Origin: Peptococcaceae bacterium
GTDB lineage: Bacteria > Bacillota > Desulfitobacteriia > Desulfitobacteriales > Syntrophobotulaceae
Direction: 5' to 3'
DNA: 56,569 nt
Assembly (NCBI GenBank): GCA_012839895.1
Contig: DUML01000036.1
Location: 1-56,569, forward strand
Below, one piece after another: positions 43,921-53,159 of the stretch. The position numbers and the translations under genes are program-made. Below the pieces are notes generated by a model that did not search any database, had not been told where the DNA came from, and saw only the letters and a list, made by a program, of their open reading frames with translations. How positions within the stretch are numbered: position 1 is the stretch's first letter; each line of letters begins with the position of its first letter.

Positions 43921-44781
43921 TTGGGAGCGATTTTTATTGCAACTTTATACAAACTTTTAAATCCACGAAAAGTAATTATCTACCTTCTGGCAGTATCCTT
44001 GGTTTCGGCACTGGCTGCATTGTTAATCAAATATCTTTTTGGAAGTTCCAATTTGCAAGGGCAAATCATTACTTATACCAGTTTTTTTGTAGGTTTGAGT
44101 TTTTTTTGGATTCTAGGTCTTCCCCTGGTTCTTTGGATCTGTTGGCAGGGAGTGGGGCTTATTGCCGGGGAAAAAGAAGAAGGGACACTGCTGTTATTGT
44201 TAAGCAAACCCTTAACCAGAAAGCAAATTCTTTGGGCAAAACTTCTTGCGCTTCTTCTTTCCGCTCCCCTTTTAGGGGAATGTACTCTTTTTTTATCCTT
44301 AATGAGTATGACACTTTTTATTTTTCCGGATGATCAGATTACCTTTATGATTTTGAAATACTTTCCCTATTTAAGCTTGTATTTATTGTTCATTACAGTT
44401 TGTTATTCCATTCTCTCCACCGGCCTCTCAGTTTGGAATAAACCAAGAAAGAAAATAAGGGGAGGCCTTCTTTGTTTAATTTTAATCCTTTATCTTATTC
44501 TCCCGGGATTAAGATTAATTGCCGAGTACATTCTCCATATACCGATTGAATACAGTTGGGGGAATTGGCTTATATATTTTAGTTACTTGGATCTAAATAC
44601 CCATCTTTACACTGTTTTCGCTTATTTTCTAAATTTGGCCGGAAGCGTTTCTCTTTCTCCGGTTTTAGCTATAGAACCTCTACTATCTCCTTTTGTGATT
44701 TTAGTAATTTGGCTGGCTGCTTGTCTTTTATTTTTAAATATAGCCTTAAGATATTTTGATAATTTGGAGATCCTTTCCTAA
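43921..44781 (+). CDS. ABC-2-type transporter permease
   Basis: This 286-residue protein has six hydrophobic spans and the ABC-2 landmark GEKEEGTLLLLLSKPLTRKQILWAKLL in the first cytoplasmic loop. The start is TTG 43921 behind GGAAGGAG. With the ATPase it should form an exporter or mechanotransmission-type complex. The adjoining FG-GAP protein could be a surface partner or substrate. Transported molecule unknown. Confidence 0.85.
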   Translation: MGAIFIATLYKLLNPRKVIIYLLAVSLVSALAALLIKYLFGSSNLQGQIITYTSFFVGLSFFWILGLPLVLWICWQGVGLIAGEKEEGTLLLLLSKPLTRKQILWAKLLALLLSAPLLGECTLFLSLMSMTLFIFPDDQITFMILKYFPYLSLYLLFITVCYSILSTGLSVWNKPRKKIRGGLLCLILILYLILPGLRLIAEYILHIPIEYSWGNWLIYFSYLDLNTHLYTVFAYFLNLAGSVSLSPVLAIEPLLSPFVILVIWLAACLLFLNIALRYFDNLEILS

Positions 44782-44896
44782 AATTCAAGTTTTTTAAATA
44801 CAAGTTTTGTAAAAGATTTTAAAAATTTGGATATTGTCTTAACCGAACTATTTGTAATATAATTTGAGGTAAGTTTGCATTAGAGGGAGTAAAAGG

Positions 44897-45406
44897 ATGG
44901 AGAAAATATTAACAAAATATGATGAATTTTTTCTCAAAACCGCTAAACCAATTATTGAACACGAAGAATATCAAAAAATGAAATATATTCCCCATCATAA
45001 CGGTTCGGTTTTTGAACATTGTGTGAGAGTGGCTTACCTTTCTTATAAGATCGCTCTGTGGTGCCGTCTGGACGTAGTATCTACGATCAGGGGAGCGTTG
45101 TTGCATGATTTTTATCTTTACAAATTTAAAAAAAGAGAGAAAAAAAATCTTTTGGCTGAAGGTTATAGACACTCTCGTAATCATCCTAAGATCGCTAAAG
45201 AAAATGCTTTAAAGTATTTTAATTTAAATGAGAAAGAAATCGATATAATTATTAACCACATGTTTCCGGTGGGCTTACCTAGGTGTTATGAAGCTTGGAT
45301 TACATCCTTTGCCGATAAAGGGTTAGCCCTTTTGGAGTACTCTGTCCGAGCTTGGACATTCGCCTATCTCAAAACAAAAATATCCCTTAAAGCTCGGAGA
45401 CATTAA
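44897..45406 (+). CDS. HD-domain hydrolase
   Basis: The 169-residue protein has the HD metal motif H...HD...D: H in EHCVRVA (about 41), HD in GALLHDFYLY (about 69-70) and the later IINHMFPV. It is a small phosphohydrolase of the YfbR/HDIG type by resemblance, with an unknown nucleotide or phosphoester substrate. It is preceded by an AT-rich promoter region and by GAGGGAG before the ATG. Confidence 0.8.
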   Translation: MEKILTKYDEFFLKTAKPIIEHEEYQKMKYIPHHNGSVFEHCVRVAYLSYKIALWCRLDVVSTIRGALLHDFYLYKFKKREKKNLLAEGYRHSRNHPKIAKENALKYFNLNEKEIDIIINHMFPVGLPRCYEAWITSFADKGLALLEYSVRAWTFAYLKTKISLKARRH

Positions 45407-45427
45407 ATTGCCAATTTATCAGATATT

Positions 45428-45445
45428 AACCGGTTAATCCCGGTT
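45428..45445 (+). terminator. Terminator between HD gene and fur
   Basis: AACCGG at 45428-45433 pairs with CCGGTT at 45440-45445, followed by five further Ts. Confidence 0.65.
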
Positions 45446-45561
45446 TTTTTATTAATTGGTGTTACGGCCAAAGGGTAATTTTTATCAAATTTGTTTAAAA
45501 ACCTAACAGTATATGGTAAAATTAATAAAACGGATTATTTTTTAGGAGCTATATTAAGGTT

Positions 45562-46032
45562 ATGAGTAAGCTGAAAGACTTAAATAAAATGTTGAAAGAA
45601 AGAGGTTATAAATTAACCAATCAAAGGCAACGGGTTTTTGAAGTTGTAAGCGAAAATGAAGGGAACCACCTTAACAGCCTGGAGATATATGAACATGTCC
45701 GCAAAAAATACCCGGATATTGGGGTTGCAACAGTCTATCGTACTTTAGCCTTGCTGGAAGATATGGGATTAATTTATGGCGTTGATTTTGAAGACGGATT
45801 TCGGAGATATGAGCTTGCTAATGACAATGAAGAGCATAGGCATCATCACTTGATATGCATTGAATGCGGCTCAATACGGGAAGTCCAGGAAGATTTGTTA
45901 GGCACAATTGAAGAAGCAATCTCTCACAAACATAACTTTAAAGTAATGAACCACCGGGTGAAGTTTTACGGTTATTGCGCAAAATGCCAGGAAAAAATGG
46001 CTGGGTCAAAACAGGATGAACCAGAATCCTAG
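45562..46032 (+). CDS. fur: Fur-family metal-dependent repressor
   Basis: At 156 residues it has the N-terminal winged helix (KLTNQRQRVFEVV...SLEIYEHVRKKYPDIGVATVYRTLALL) and the C-terminal dimer domain with HRHHHLICIECGSI and YCAKCQ, the two CxxC pairs that hold structural zinc. A Glu rather than Asp lies at the regulatory site after the first CxxC (IREV), which favours an iron-type Fur over a peroxide-sensing PerR. AGGAG precedes the ATG. Confidence 0.85.
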   Translation: MSKLKDLNKMLKERGYKLTNQRQRVFEVVSENEGNHLNSLEIYEHVRKKYPDIGVATVYRTLALLEDMGLIYGVDFEDGFRRYELANDNEEHRHHHLICIECGSIREVQEDLLGTIEEAISHKHNFKVMNHRVKFYGYCAKCQEKMAGSKQDEPES

Positions 46033-46072
46033 GGACTTCTATATACAATTGTTAAATTAAAGATTAAAACCT

Positions 46073-46103
46073 GGGGCCGTTGCATTGGCCCCTTAAAATT
46101 TTA
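46073..46103 (+). terminator. Terminator after fur
   Basis: GGGGCC at 46073-46078 pairs with GGCCCC at 46087-46092 and is followed by TTAAAATTTT. Confidence 0.55.
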
Positions 46104-46235
46104 TAGTATCTTTAATTTTTTGCGTTACTTAGCCAACCGTTAAAGCAGCTAAGCGTTGTGAGCACAGCTTTTACAGCGTTAAACTTGAGCATAGGAAATA
46201 GTTATAAGGTTAAAACTTTTGGAGGAGGCGCAGTT

Positions 46236-46712
46236 ATGATTACCAAGCAGAAAACTAATGCGGTACGAATCATTGAGGCTCAAGGGATAGCATACGAGTT
46301 ATTCGAGTATTCAGTTGAAGACGGCTTGCTTGATGCGGTGTCGGTTGCTCAAAAGACAGGTTTTGATCCGGATCGGGTTTTTAAGACTTTGGTCACTGTT
46401 GGCAAGAAGAGTGGTGTCAATATTTTTGTTATTCCAGGCAATTGTGAGTTAAATTTAAAAAAAGCTGCTGAAGCAGCCGGAGATAAAAATATTGAAATGG
46501 TTAAGTCGAAAGACCTCCTGCCTTTAACCGGATATATTCATGGCGGGTGTTCACCGATTGGCATGAAAAAGGCTTATCCTACCTTTTTGGAAGAAATAGC
46601 TTCAGAATACGATTATATTGTGGTGAGCGCAGGAAAGATCGGGCTTCAGGTTAAACTCAGCCCGTTGGACTTAGTAAACCTTACCGGTGCCAAGTATGCA
46701 GACCTGGTTTAA
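46236..46712 (+). CDS. ybaK: YbaK/EbsC-family aminoacyl-tRNA deacylase
   Basis: At 158 residues the protein matches YbaK: KQKTNAVRIIEAQGI at the N-terminus, RVFKTLVTVGKK with the catalytic K, VIPGNCELNLKKAA, and GGCSPIGMKK plus IVVSAGKIGLQVKLSPLDLV. It deacylates mischarged Cys-tRNA(Pro). ATG 46236 behind GGAGGAGG is chosen over the longer open frame from 46158. Its stop overlaps that of the convergent cls gene by a few bases. Confidence 0.9.
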   Translation: MITKQKTNAVRIIEAQGIAYELFEYSVEDGLLDAVSVAQKTGFDPDRVFKTLVTVGKKSGVNIFVIPGNCELNLKKAAEAAGDKNIEMVKSKDLLPLTGYIHGGCSPIGMKKAYPTFLEEIASEYDYIVVSAGKIGLQVKLSPLDLVNLTGAKYADLV

Positions 46713-48169
46713 AGAATCGGAGTTAATAAGCGGGAGATGGATTCTTTGAACTTAATAATATTGGGCCTTTTTCTATATTTTTCCAGGGTGAGCTCTTCGC
46801 AGAATTGGAGATCCTGCTCAAAGGCATCGTGAAGTTGTTGAGCGACTTTGACATCATAAATAAAGGCATTGACTTCAAAATTTAGTCTAAAACTTCGGAT
46901 ATCGAAATTGGCAGTACCCACAGAGGCAATTTTTTGATCAACAACGATAGATTTGGAGTGTAAAAATCCTTTATTGTAAGTAAAGGCTCTTACTCCGGTA
47001 TTAAGTAAGTCGCCTATGAAAGAATAGGTAGCCCAATAAACAAAAATATGGTCGGGTTTATTAGGGATCATAATTCGTACATCAACCCCTGAAAGAGCAG
47101 CGATCTTCAGGGCTTCTTGGATGCTGTCGTCAGGTACGAAGTAGGGTGTTTGGATATAAATGCATTTTTTTGCCGAATTAATCATTTTAAGATAGCCTTG
47201 TTTAATTTCTTCTTGAGGGGAGTCAGGACCGCTGGAGACAATCTGAATCCCGGAAGTACCCTGGATTTGGGGCTTGGGATAATATTTAGAATCTAGTACT
47301 TCTTCCTGGGAAGCTGACCGCCAATCAAGAAGAAATCTGGTTTGCATATCATGTACAGCAGTTCCGGTTATTTTTAGATGGGTATCTCGCCAATACCCCA
47401 TCTTTTTTTTTAGGCCAAGATATTCATTCCCTACATTGAATCCGCCGATAAAGCCGATCTGACCGTCAATAATAACTAATTTTCGGTGATTGCGATAATT
47501 AAGCCTTAAGTTAATATAACTTAAAATGGAGGGGAAAAACTTTTTTACCTTGCCTCCAGCTTGAAGCAAGGGCTCAAAATCACTGTCATGCAGGCGGTTG
47601 CCAAGGGCGTCTACTAAAAACCTTACTTCGACACCTTCTTGAGCCTTTTCAGTTAGGATTTTCAGCAGTTGTTTACCTAAGGAATCCCTTTTAACTATGA
47701 AGTAAAGGATATGAATATGATCCCGGGCGTTAAGGATACACTCGAATAATTCCTTGAATTTTTCGGTTCCGTCTGTGAATACTTCAACCGTGTTATCCTG
47801 GGAGTAAATGGCCTTGCCTTGGATATGGTGTAAGAGAATCAAGTCTTTATAGTTTTCCATTTCCGGGTCATTAAAGACTACCCTTCCTTCTTGCAGGTCT
47901 TGAATCTCTTTTTTCAGTAAAGAAGCATATAACTGTTGTTTACCGGTTTCCAGCCCGAACATTTTTTTTCGGGTAAGGTTTTGCGAAAAGAGAATATAAA
48001 AAATTGCTCCAACGGCAGGCAGCAAAAAGAGAACAAGAATCCAAACTAAAGTAGAAGTAGGGTTTTTTCTTTCCAAAAAAATGACAGTGAAAGCTAAGAT
48101 GATATTAATGATATAAAGAGCTGTCCCAAGGTGAGAACTAAGGTCCGCAAGGGAGATCATCGGAACCAT
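46709..48169 (-). CDS. cls: Cardiolipin synthase (second copy)
   Basis: This 486-residue protein has two N-terminal membrane spans (about 10-31 and 37-60) and two phospholipase D motifs, HRKLVIIDG...GGFN near 230 and HSKSIVVDQ...GTANFDIRS near 405. It is closer to the usual length (about 480-485) than the copy at 1766-3364. ATG 48169 follows AAGGGGG with short spacing; the next ATG three codons on is possible. Two cls-like genes in one window suggest condition-specific use. Confidence 0.92.
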   Translation of the reverse strand: MVPMISLADLSSHLGTALYIINIILAFTVIFLERKNPTSTLVWILVLFLLPAVGAIFYILFSQNLTRKKMFGLETGKQQLYASLLKKEIQDLQEGRVVFNDPEMENYKDLILLHHIQGKAIYSQDNTVEVFTDGTEKFKELFECILNARDHIHILYFIVKRDSLGKQLLKILTEKAQEGVEVRFLVDALGNRLHDSDFEPLLQAGGKVKKFFPSILSYINLRLNYRNHRKLVIIDGQIGFIGGFNVGNEYLGLKKKMGYWRDTHLKITGTAVHDMQTRFLLDWRSASQEEVLDSKYYPKPQIQGTSGIQIVSSGPDSPQEEIKQGYLKMINSAKKCIYIQTPYFVPDDSIQEALKIAALSGVDVRIMIPNKPDHIFVYWATYSFIGDLLNTGVRAFTYNKGFLHSKSIVVDQKIASVGTANFDIRSFRLNFEVNAFIYDVKVAQQLHDAFEQDLQFCEELTLEKYRKRPNIIKFKESISRLLTPIL

Positions 48170-48364
48170 TACCCCCTTAAGAAGAGGTACTCTTTACCTT
48201 TTGTTTCCTTTATACCAAAAACTAAAGACTCAAGCAATAATATTTACCTAAGTGTATATATTTATTAGTATTTTTCCTTTTTCTGTTTTTTTAACTAATA
48301 TTCATAAAAAAATAGTCATAAAAAGAAAATTTAAGGGAATTGTTATAAATGATTATTACATTAA

Positions 48365-48382
48365 CCGTAATAGATATTACGG
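48365..48382. repeat. Palindrome upstream of the sporulation cluster
   Basis: CCGTAATA-GA-TATTACGG is a perfect 8-bp inverted repeat with a 2-base centre, 38 bases before ATG 48420. It may be an operator or a hairpin. Confidence 0.4.
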
Positions 48383-48419
48383 CTTTTAAGCGATTGGGGC
48401 CAAAGAGGTTGAACTAATA

Positions 48420-49145
48420 ATGAAATTATTGGCTTTAGCACTGGTTATTATTTGCTGGCTTTTTTTAGTTTTTTTGTTAAGCATTTATCTAAAGATTAAT
48501 TATTGTTATCAGGCTTCAGGAAGCAAACTTTCAGTCCAATTAAAAGTTCTCTTTTCCCATTTGAAAATTGAGTTGGATATTCCCCAGGATATGTTAGCAA
48601 ATGGAATTAAAAATGCCTTAAGCAATGTTGTAGAGGATTTCACTGAAAACTTTGAAGGGGATGAACGACCGGAAACTGTAATACACCAAGACCGAGGTGG
48701 AGGGAAAAAAGTAAGGCGCTATAAATTCTTAAAAAACTCATTACGAGAACTTTTAAAACATTATGTTTTTTCTTGGGCTCGTTTTATCTGGGTAAGCAGA
48801 CAACTTATGCGGCTAAAAAGATATTTTTATAAGAAGGTTAAACTTCATTCTTTTCAGGCTGTTGTGGAAATAGGGGGAAAAGATGCCTGTACCACAGGTT
48901 TATTAACAGGTGTTTGCTGGGCTTTTTTCGGACAAATGACAGCCAGGCTTCACCGTACCGTAACTGTATCTCGTAATGAAATCAGTTATAATGTTATTCC
49001 TCATTTCAATGAGGCAACTTTTTTATGCCGGTTGAATTGTATATTAAGCCTTAAAATATGCCATATTATTTTTACAGCCTATAAGTTCCTACTTTTTATC
49101 ATAAAAAACAGGAGGATCAGGAATTATGCAAGAGCATCCGATTGA
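48420..49145 (+). CDS. DUF2953 (YtfI-like) membrane-anchored protein
   Basis: At 241 residues, it has one N-terminal membrane helix (about 3-25) and a soluble domain whose second half, around IGGKDACTTGLLTGVCWAFFG, fits DUF2953. In Bacillus the corresponding ytfI lies beside ytfJ, which encodes a spore protein; the same pair occurs here with a 20-base overlap. Function is unknown. Sporulation-specific expression is inferred from neighbours. Confidence 0.7.
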   Translation: MKLLALALVIICWLFLVFLLSIYLKINYCYQASGSKLSVQLKVLFSHLKIELDIPQDMLANGIKNALSNVVEDFTENFEGDERPETVIHQDRGGGKKVRRYKFLKNSLRELLKHYVFSWARFIWVSRQLMRLKRYFYKKVKLHSFQAVVEIGGKDACTTGLLTGVCWAFFGQMTARLHRTVTVSRNEISYNVIPHFNEATFLCRLNCILSLKICHIIFTAYKFLLFIIKNRRIRNYARASD

Positions 49146-49548
49146 AACTTTGATGAAAACAGCCATGGAAAGTATCCAGAAAATGATAAACGTCAACACT
49201 GTGATCGGCGATCCTGTGGAAACTCCCACCGGTTCAGTTATAATACCTGTTTCTAAAGTATCCTGTGGATTTGCGGCAGGCGGCAGCGAATTCTCGCCGA
49301 TGGAAGGGGAGTCAGGGAATGAAGCTAAGAATGAAGAAGAAGGTTCAAAGATGCCTTTTGGCGGAGGCAGCGGCGGTGGTGTGTCTGTTAAACCGGTTGG
49401 TTTTTTGGTAGTAAGCCAGGATCAGATAAGGCTTCTTCCTGTCGAGGGAAATATGCTTGCTGAACGGCTGATTGATGAAATGCCCAATCTGATTGATAAA
49501 GTTTCTCACTTGATCAATAGACGTAAAAGTTCGCAGGAAATTATTTAG
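49126..49548 (+). CDS. ytfJ: Spore protein YtfJ (GerW family)
   Basis: At 140 residues, this matches YtfJ/GerW: ETLMKTAMESIQKMINVNTVIGDPVETPTG, a Gly-rich loop (FGGGSGGGVSVKP) and VGFLVV...IRLLPVEGN. YtfJ is made in the forespore and needed for normal germination in Bacillus. The ATG lies behind AGGAGG and overlaps the DUF2953 gene. It begins the sporulation block before spmA. Confidence 0.9.
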   Translation: MQEHPIETLMKTAMESIQKMINVNTVIGDPVETPTGSVIIPVSKVSCGFAAGGSEFSPMEGESGNEAKNEEEGSKMPFGGGSGGGVSVKPVGFLVVSQDQIRLLPVEGNMLAERLIDEMPNLIDKVSHLINRRKSSQEII

Positions 49549-49639
49549 ATGAAAGATGCTAATTTCCGAACATAGTTAGACTTCTCGTTATTCTATTCCC
49601 TCTGCTTAAGACATACACTTAGGCAGGGGGATTAGTTAT

Positions 49640-50221
49640 ATGGTAAATATAATATGGCTGATTATGTTGATTTGTGGAATAATAACAGCTGCTGTCAAAG
49701 GTAATATCGAGCAAGTTACCGAATCGGCTCTTAAAGCGGCAGAATTAGGGATTGAAGTTGCTATTCAATTAATGGGCGTTATGAGCCTGTGGATGGGAAT
49801 AATGCATATTGCTGAAAAAGCGGGCCTTATTCAGGCTTTAGCAAAAATAAGCGGGCCTTTAGTCCGGAAGTTGTTTCCGTCTTTAAGGACGGATAGCCCA
49901 GCCTTTGGCCCGATTATAATGAACTTATGTGCCAATATTTTAGGACTTGGTAACGCTGCCACCCCCTTTGGCCTTAAAGCTATGCAGGAGCTCCAAAAGG
50001 AGAACCCTCATCCGGATACGGCAAGTCCGGCTATGATAACTTTTTTGGCTTTGAATACTTCCTGTCTTACGCTAATTCCGGCCTCAATAATTGCAGTTAG
50101 GATGAAGGCAGGTTCTGAGAATCCAACCGAGATTATCGGAACTACTATTTTTGCTACAGGATGTGCCATGGTTGCTGCCGTGATCTTCGATTATCTCTTC
50201 CGAAAGAGGAATAAATTATGA
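49640..50221 (+). CDS. spmA: Spore maturation protein A
   Basis: At 193 residues, this polytopic protein has a nucleoside-recognition/Gate domain. The landmarks are VAIQLMGVMSLWMGIMHIAEKAGL and MNLCANILGLGNAATPFGLKAMQELQ. In Bacillus SpmA and SpmB are required for spore-core dehydration and heat resistance. It is directly coupled to spmB by a 4-base overlap at 50218-50221. Ribosome binding is weakly AGGGGG before ATG 49640. Confidence 0.92.
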   Translation: MVNIIWLIMLICGIITAAVKGNIEQVTESALKAAELGIEVAIQLMGVMSLWMGIMHIAEKAGLIQALAKISGPLVRKLFPSLRTDSPAFGPIIMNLCANILGLGNAATPFGLKAMQELQKENPHPDTASPAMITFLALNTSCLTLIPASIIAVRMKAGSENPTEIIGTTIFATGCAMVAAVIFDYLFRKRNKL

Positions 50222-50757
50222 TGATTATTAGCGAAATAGCCAGATGGGCTATTCCTTTTATCTTATTTACTGTACCTCTCTATGGCTTTTTGCGCCGAGT
50301 ACCTGTCTATGAAACTTTTGTAGAAGGTGCAGAAAATGGCTTCAAAACGGCTGTAAAAATAATTCCCTTTTTAATTGGGATGCTTGTTTCAGTCAGGGTC
50401 TTTGTTGATTCTGGGGCTTTAGACATAGCAGCAGATTTTCTAAGCCCGGTTTTCGAAAGAATGGGTTGGAATTCCGATTTATTATCGATTATTCCTCTAG
50501 CAATAATGAGACCTTTGAGCGGTTCTGGTTCTTTGGGTGTTGCTACCCAGATTATTGACCAATACGGTCCGGACTCATTTCTAGGTAGGCTTGCTTCAAC
50601 CTTGCAGGGCAGTACAGATACTACTTTCTTTGTACTGGCGGTTTACTTCGGTTCGGTAGGGATTAAAAAATGCCGCTATGCGATTAAGGTGGGCCTTTTA
50701 GCTGATATTACCGGCCTAATTGCTTCAATTTGGATTGTATCCCAGGTCTTTTCTTAA
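50218..50757 (+). CDS. spmB: Spore maturation protein B
   Basis: At 179 residues, this is SpmB: VYETFVEGAENGFKTAVKIIPFLIGMLV, IMRPLSGSGSLGVA and LASTLQGSTDTTFFVLAVYFG. It works with SpmA in spore-core dehydration. ATG 50218 lies within the spmA stop, typical of strong coupling. Confidence 0.93.
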   Translation: MMIISEIARWAIPFILFTVPLYGFLRRVPVYETFVEGAENGFKTAVKIIPFLIGMLVSVRVFVDSGALDIAADFLSPVFERMGWNSDLLSIIPLAIMRPLSGSGSLGVATQIIDQYGPDSFLGRLASTLQGSTDTTFFVLAVYFGSVGIKKCRYAIKVGLLADITGLIASIWIVSQVFS

Positions 50758-50893
50758 GTCTTTTCTTAAATACTTATCGGCCCGCGAATCTTTATACCCT
50801 CCTGGGTGCAGTAAAGTTCTAAAATTGATTAATTATAAGAAATTTTGCTACAATTGCTTTAGATATTTTTGTAAAGTAAAATTGGTGGTAGCT

Positions 50894-51661
50894 ATGAATG
50901 AGGCTGGACAGAAGCAGGAAAGACTACAAAAGGCAATAGCCAGGCTGGGAATTGCTTCCCGCCGTCATGCCGAAGAATTAATTCAAAAAGGGCTAGTAAA
51001 GGTCAATGGAGAGATTGTAAGGGAACTTGGCAGGAAAGTAAGTGAGTCCGATTTGATTGAGGTTGGGCGAAACAGTTTTTTGCCTGTTCAAAAGAAGAAT
51101 TTTGTATATATCCTTTTGCATAAGCCGGAGGGAGTGATTTCCAGCGTTACCGACCCTCAAAAAAGGAAGACCGTAATTGACTTAGTACGCCCGAAAATTA
51201 AAGAAAGGGTCTATCCTGTGGGCAGGCTGGATTATGATACCTCGGGAATAATAATTCTCACGAATGACGGTGAACTTACTTATAGGCTTACCCATCCAAG
51301 TTTTGGAGTGGAAAAGAAATACCGCGTATGGCTTAATACAAAAATTAGCCGGGAAGCCTTGCAGACTTTGGAGGAAGGAGTCTTTTTAGAAGACGGGATG
51401 ACTTCACCGGCTAAAATAAACTGTGTAACTAGTATTAAGAAAAAAGGAAAAACCTTTTTTGTCGTAGAAATATCAATTCATGAAGGCAAGAACCGACAGG
51501 TAAGAAGGATGTTCGAGAAGGTAGGCTTTCCGCTTGTTTCTTTGCAAAGAATAGCATTTGGGCCTATAAAACTTGATAATAATTTGCAGCCTGGAGAATT
51601 CCGCTTGCTTAGCAATTCCGAAATAAGTGCTCTAAAAAGAGAAGTAGGTCTTTCTGAGTGA
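50894..51661 (+). CDS. rluB: 23S rRNA pseudouridine synthase RluB-like
   Basis: The 255-residue protein has an S4 RNA-binding domain (RLQKAIARLGIASRRHAEELI), the catalytic Asp in GRLDYDTSGIIILTNDGEL, and EGKNRQVRRMFEKVG. It makes pseudouridine in 23S rRNA. ATG 50894 is used; the open frame extends back to 50720 with spmB out of phase and no homology. Downstream of spmB this order is common in Firmicutes. Confidence 0.9.
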   Translation: MNEAGQKQERLQKAIARLGIASRRHAEELIQKGLVKVNGEIVRELGRKVSESDLIEVGRNSFLPVQKKNFVYILLHKPEGVISSVTDPQKRKTVIDLVRPKIKERVYPVGRLDYDTSGIIILTNDGELTYRLTHPSFGVEKKYRVWLNTKISREALQTLEEGVFLEDGMTSPAKINCVTSIKKKGKTFFVVEISIHEGKNRQVRRMFEKVGFPLVSLQRIAFGPIKLDNNLQPGEFRLLSNSEISALKREVGLSE

Positions 51662-51667
51662 GGGTGA

Positions 51668-52135
51668 ATGAGATTGGTAAAAATAAAAATAAACGATGAG
51701 ACAATTTCCGGTAAGATAAAGTTCCGCTTAAGGCTGGATTTCAGAGCTGAAGAAAAGAGTGGCCGTTTTTTCTTCGGAGGTAAAAGCAGTGAAGTAATGG
51801 CTGAAGCTGTAAGAGAACAACAGATGGGGATCCTAAAAAATGTCCCTCTCCAAGGTTTAACTTTTGAAGATTTTGATGCCAGTATGGATATTTATTTGGT
51901 TAATGAAGGGGATCTGAGCAGGAAAAAAGAGGTAGCCTATGCTCCTTTGCTTGTAACGGTCAGTGCTAATAATTTAGAGGACATTTTCCCTCTGCTTTTG
52001 CGGCCGGAATTTAAAAAAATTGAAGTACTTGAACCGGAAAGTATCACTATTGAACGATTGGAATTAGAGCGGCTCCTTTATTCGCTATATAAAAACTTCA
52101 AGCAAGAACTTAAAAATCTTGCCTTAAGGCCTTAA
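51668..52135 (+). CDS. Hypothetical protein
   Basis: I do not recognise this 155-residue protein. It is soluble, with a beta-rich first half (KIKINDETISGKIKFRLRLDF) and a helical, charged C-terminus ending in LLYSLYKNFKQELKNLALRP. The ATG follows GAGGGTG six bases after the rluB stop, so it is probably in the same transcript. No motif suggests a function. Confidence 0.65.
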   Translation: MRLVKIKINDETISGKIKFRLRLDFRAEEKSGRFFFGGKSSEVMAEAVREQQMGILKNVPLQGLTFEDFDASMDIYLVNEGDLSRKKEVAYAPLLVTVSANNLEDIFPLLLRPEFKKIEVLEPESITIERLELERLLYSLYKNFKQELKNLALRP

Positions 52136-52177
52136 TCTTAATAGAATTTTGCTGGATTAGAAAGGGATGAAGCTAAT

Positions 52178-52882
52178 ATGAAATTAAAACCGGTTAAGAC
52201 CAAGAGGATATATGAAGAAATCGTCGAGCAAATAAGAATGTTAATTTCCGAAGGGCAACTTAAGGCAGGAGACAGGCTACCCTCGGAAAGGGATTTGGCA
52301 GAAAGGTTGCAGGTAAGCAGGGCTTCGGTACGAGAAGCTCTAAGCGCTTTGGAAATGATGGGTCTTTTGGAAATTCGAAGTGGAGAAGGTACATATATTA
52401 AACAAGTCAATATTGACTCTCTTGTAGCACCTTTAGCCTGGGTGCTTTCCATGGAAAAAGATACTGTCTTAGAATTGCTGGAAGTTAGGAAGATCCTGGA
52501 GACTCAAGCCGCAATGTTGGCGGCGGTAAGAGCAGAAGCCGAAGAATTAAACGATATGCGGGAAGCGCTGGAAGAAATGAAAATGGATTTAAAAACAGGG
52601 CGCTTAGGTGATACACCCGATTTAAATTTTCATTATGCTATAGCTAGGGGAACAAAAAATAAAATTCTTATCCGCCTGATGAATGCTATCTCCGATACAA
52701 TGCATCAGACTTTAAAAACCAGCCGCGCTAAACTATATGAAAGCGAAGGAATACCGGAGCGTTTGTATCATGAACATGCTGAAATTTACCAGGCTATTGA
52801 AGCCAGATCTCCCCAAGAAGCCTGTAAGCTCATGCTGGCGCACCTTAGCGGGGTAGAAGAAGAATATTTAAAAGATTTTTAA
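52178..52882 (+). CDS. GntR/FCD-family regulator (first of two)
   Basis: At 234 residues it has a GntR winged helix (YEEIVEQIRMLISEGQLKAGDRLPSERDLAERLQVSRASVREALSALEMMGLLEIRSGEGTYI pattern at about 10-72) and an FCD ligand domain (about 90-230) with metal ligands D and H (LNFHYAIARGTKN, LYHEHAEIYQAI, MLAHL). LldR/PdhR-type members sense lactate or pyruvate. It is 604 bases upstream of lctP on the same strand, with terminator and operators between, so it probably regulates the permease. Confidence 0.85.
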   Translation: MKLKPVKTKRIYEEIVEQIRMLISEGQLKAGDRLPSERDLAERLQVSRASVREALSALEMMGLLEIRSGEGTYIKQVNIDSLVAPLAWVLSMEKDTVLELLEVRKILETQAAMLAAVRAEAEELNDMREALEEMKMDLKTGRLGDTPDLNFHYAIARGTKNKILIRLMNAISDTMHQTLKTSRAKLYESEGIPERLYHEHAEIYQAIEARSPQEACKLMLAHLSGVEEEYLKDF

Positions 52883-52918
52883 ATAAATGATTTCATAAAG
52901 CCAAAAAAGACAATACTC

Positions 52919-52957
52919 TTAACCCGTTTTTCTGGTACAGAACGGGTTTATTTTTTT
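52919..52957 (+). terminator. Terminator after first FCD regulator
   Basis: AACCCGTT at 52921-52928 pairs with AACGGGTT at 52941-52948 and is followed by TATTTTTTT. Confidence 0.75.
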
Positions 52958-53159
52958 ACAGGGAGCTTTGTGAAATAAAATTTTAATCAAAAAAATTTTA
53001 CATAAGAAGACAATATAACGAAAACAGCAAGATAAAATATGTCATAATACGCATAAATATGTCGATAAAGGTAAAAATAAATATAATTTTTGGAATATCG
53101 TGATAGTTAGTACTTTCACAATAGCTGTAAATTTAAGTAATGTTGTTCTACAATAATAA

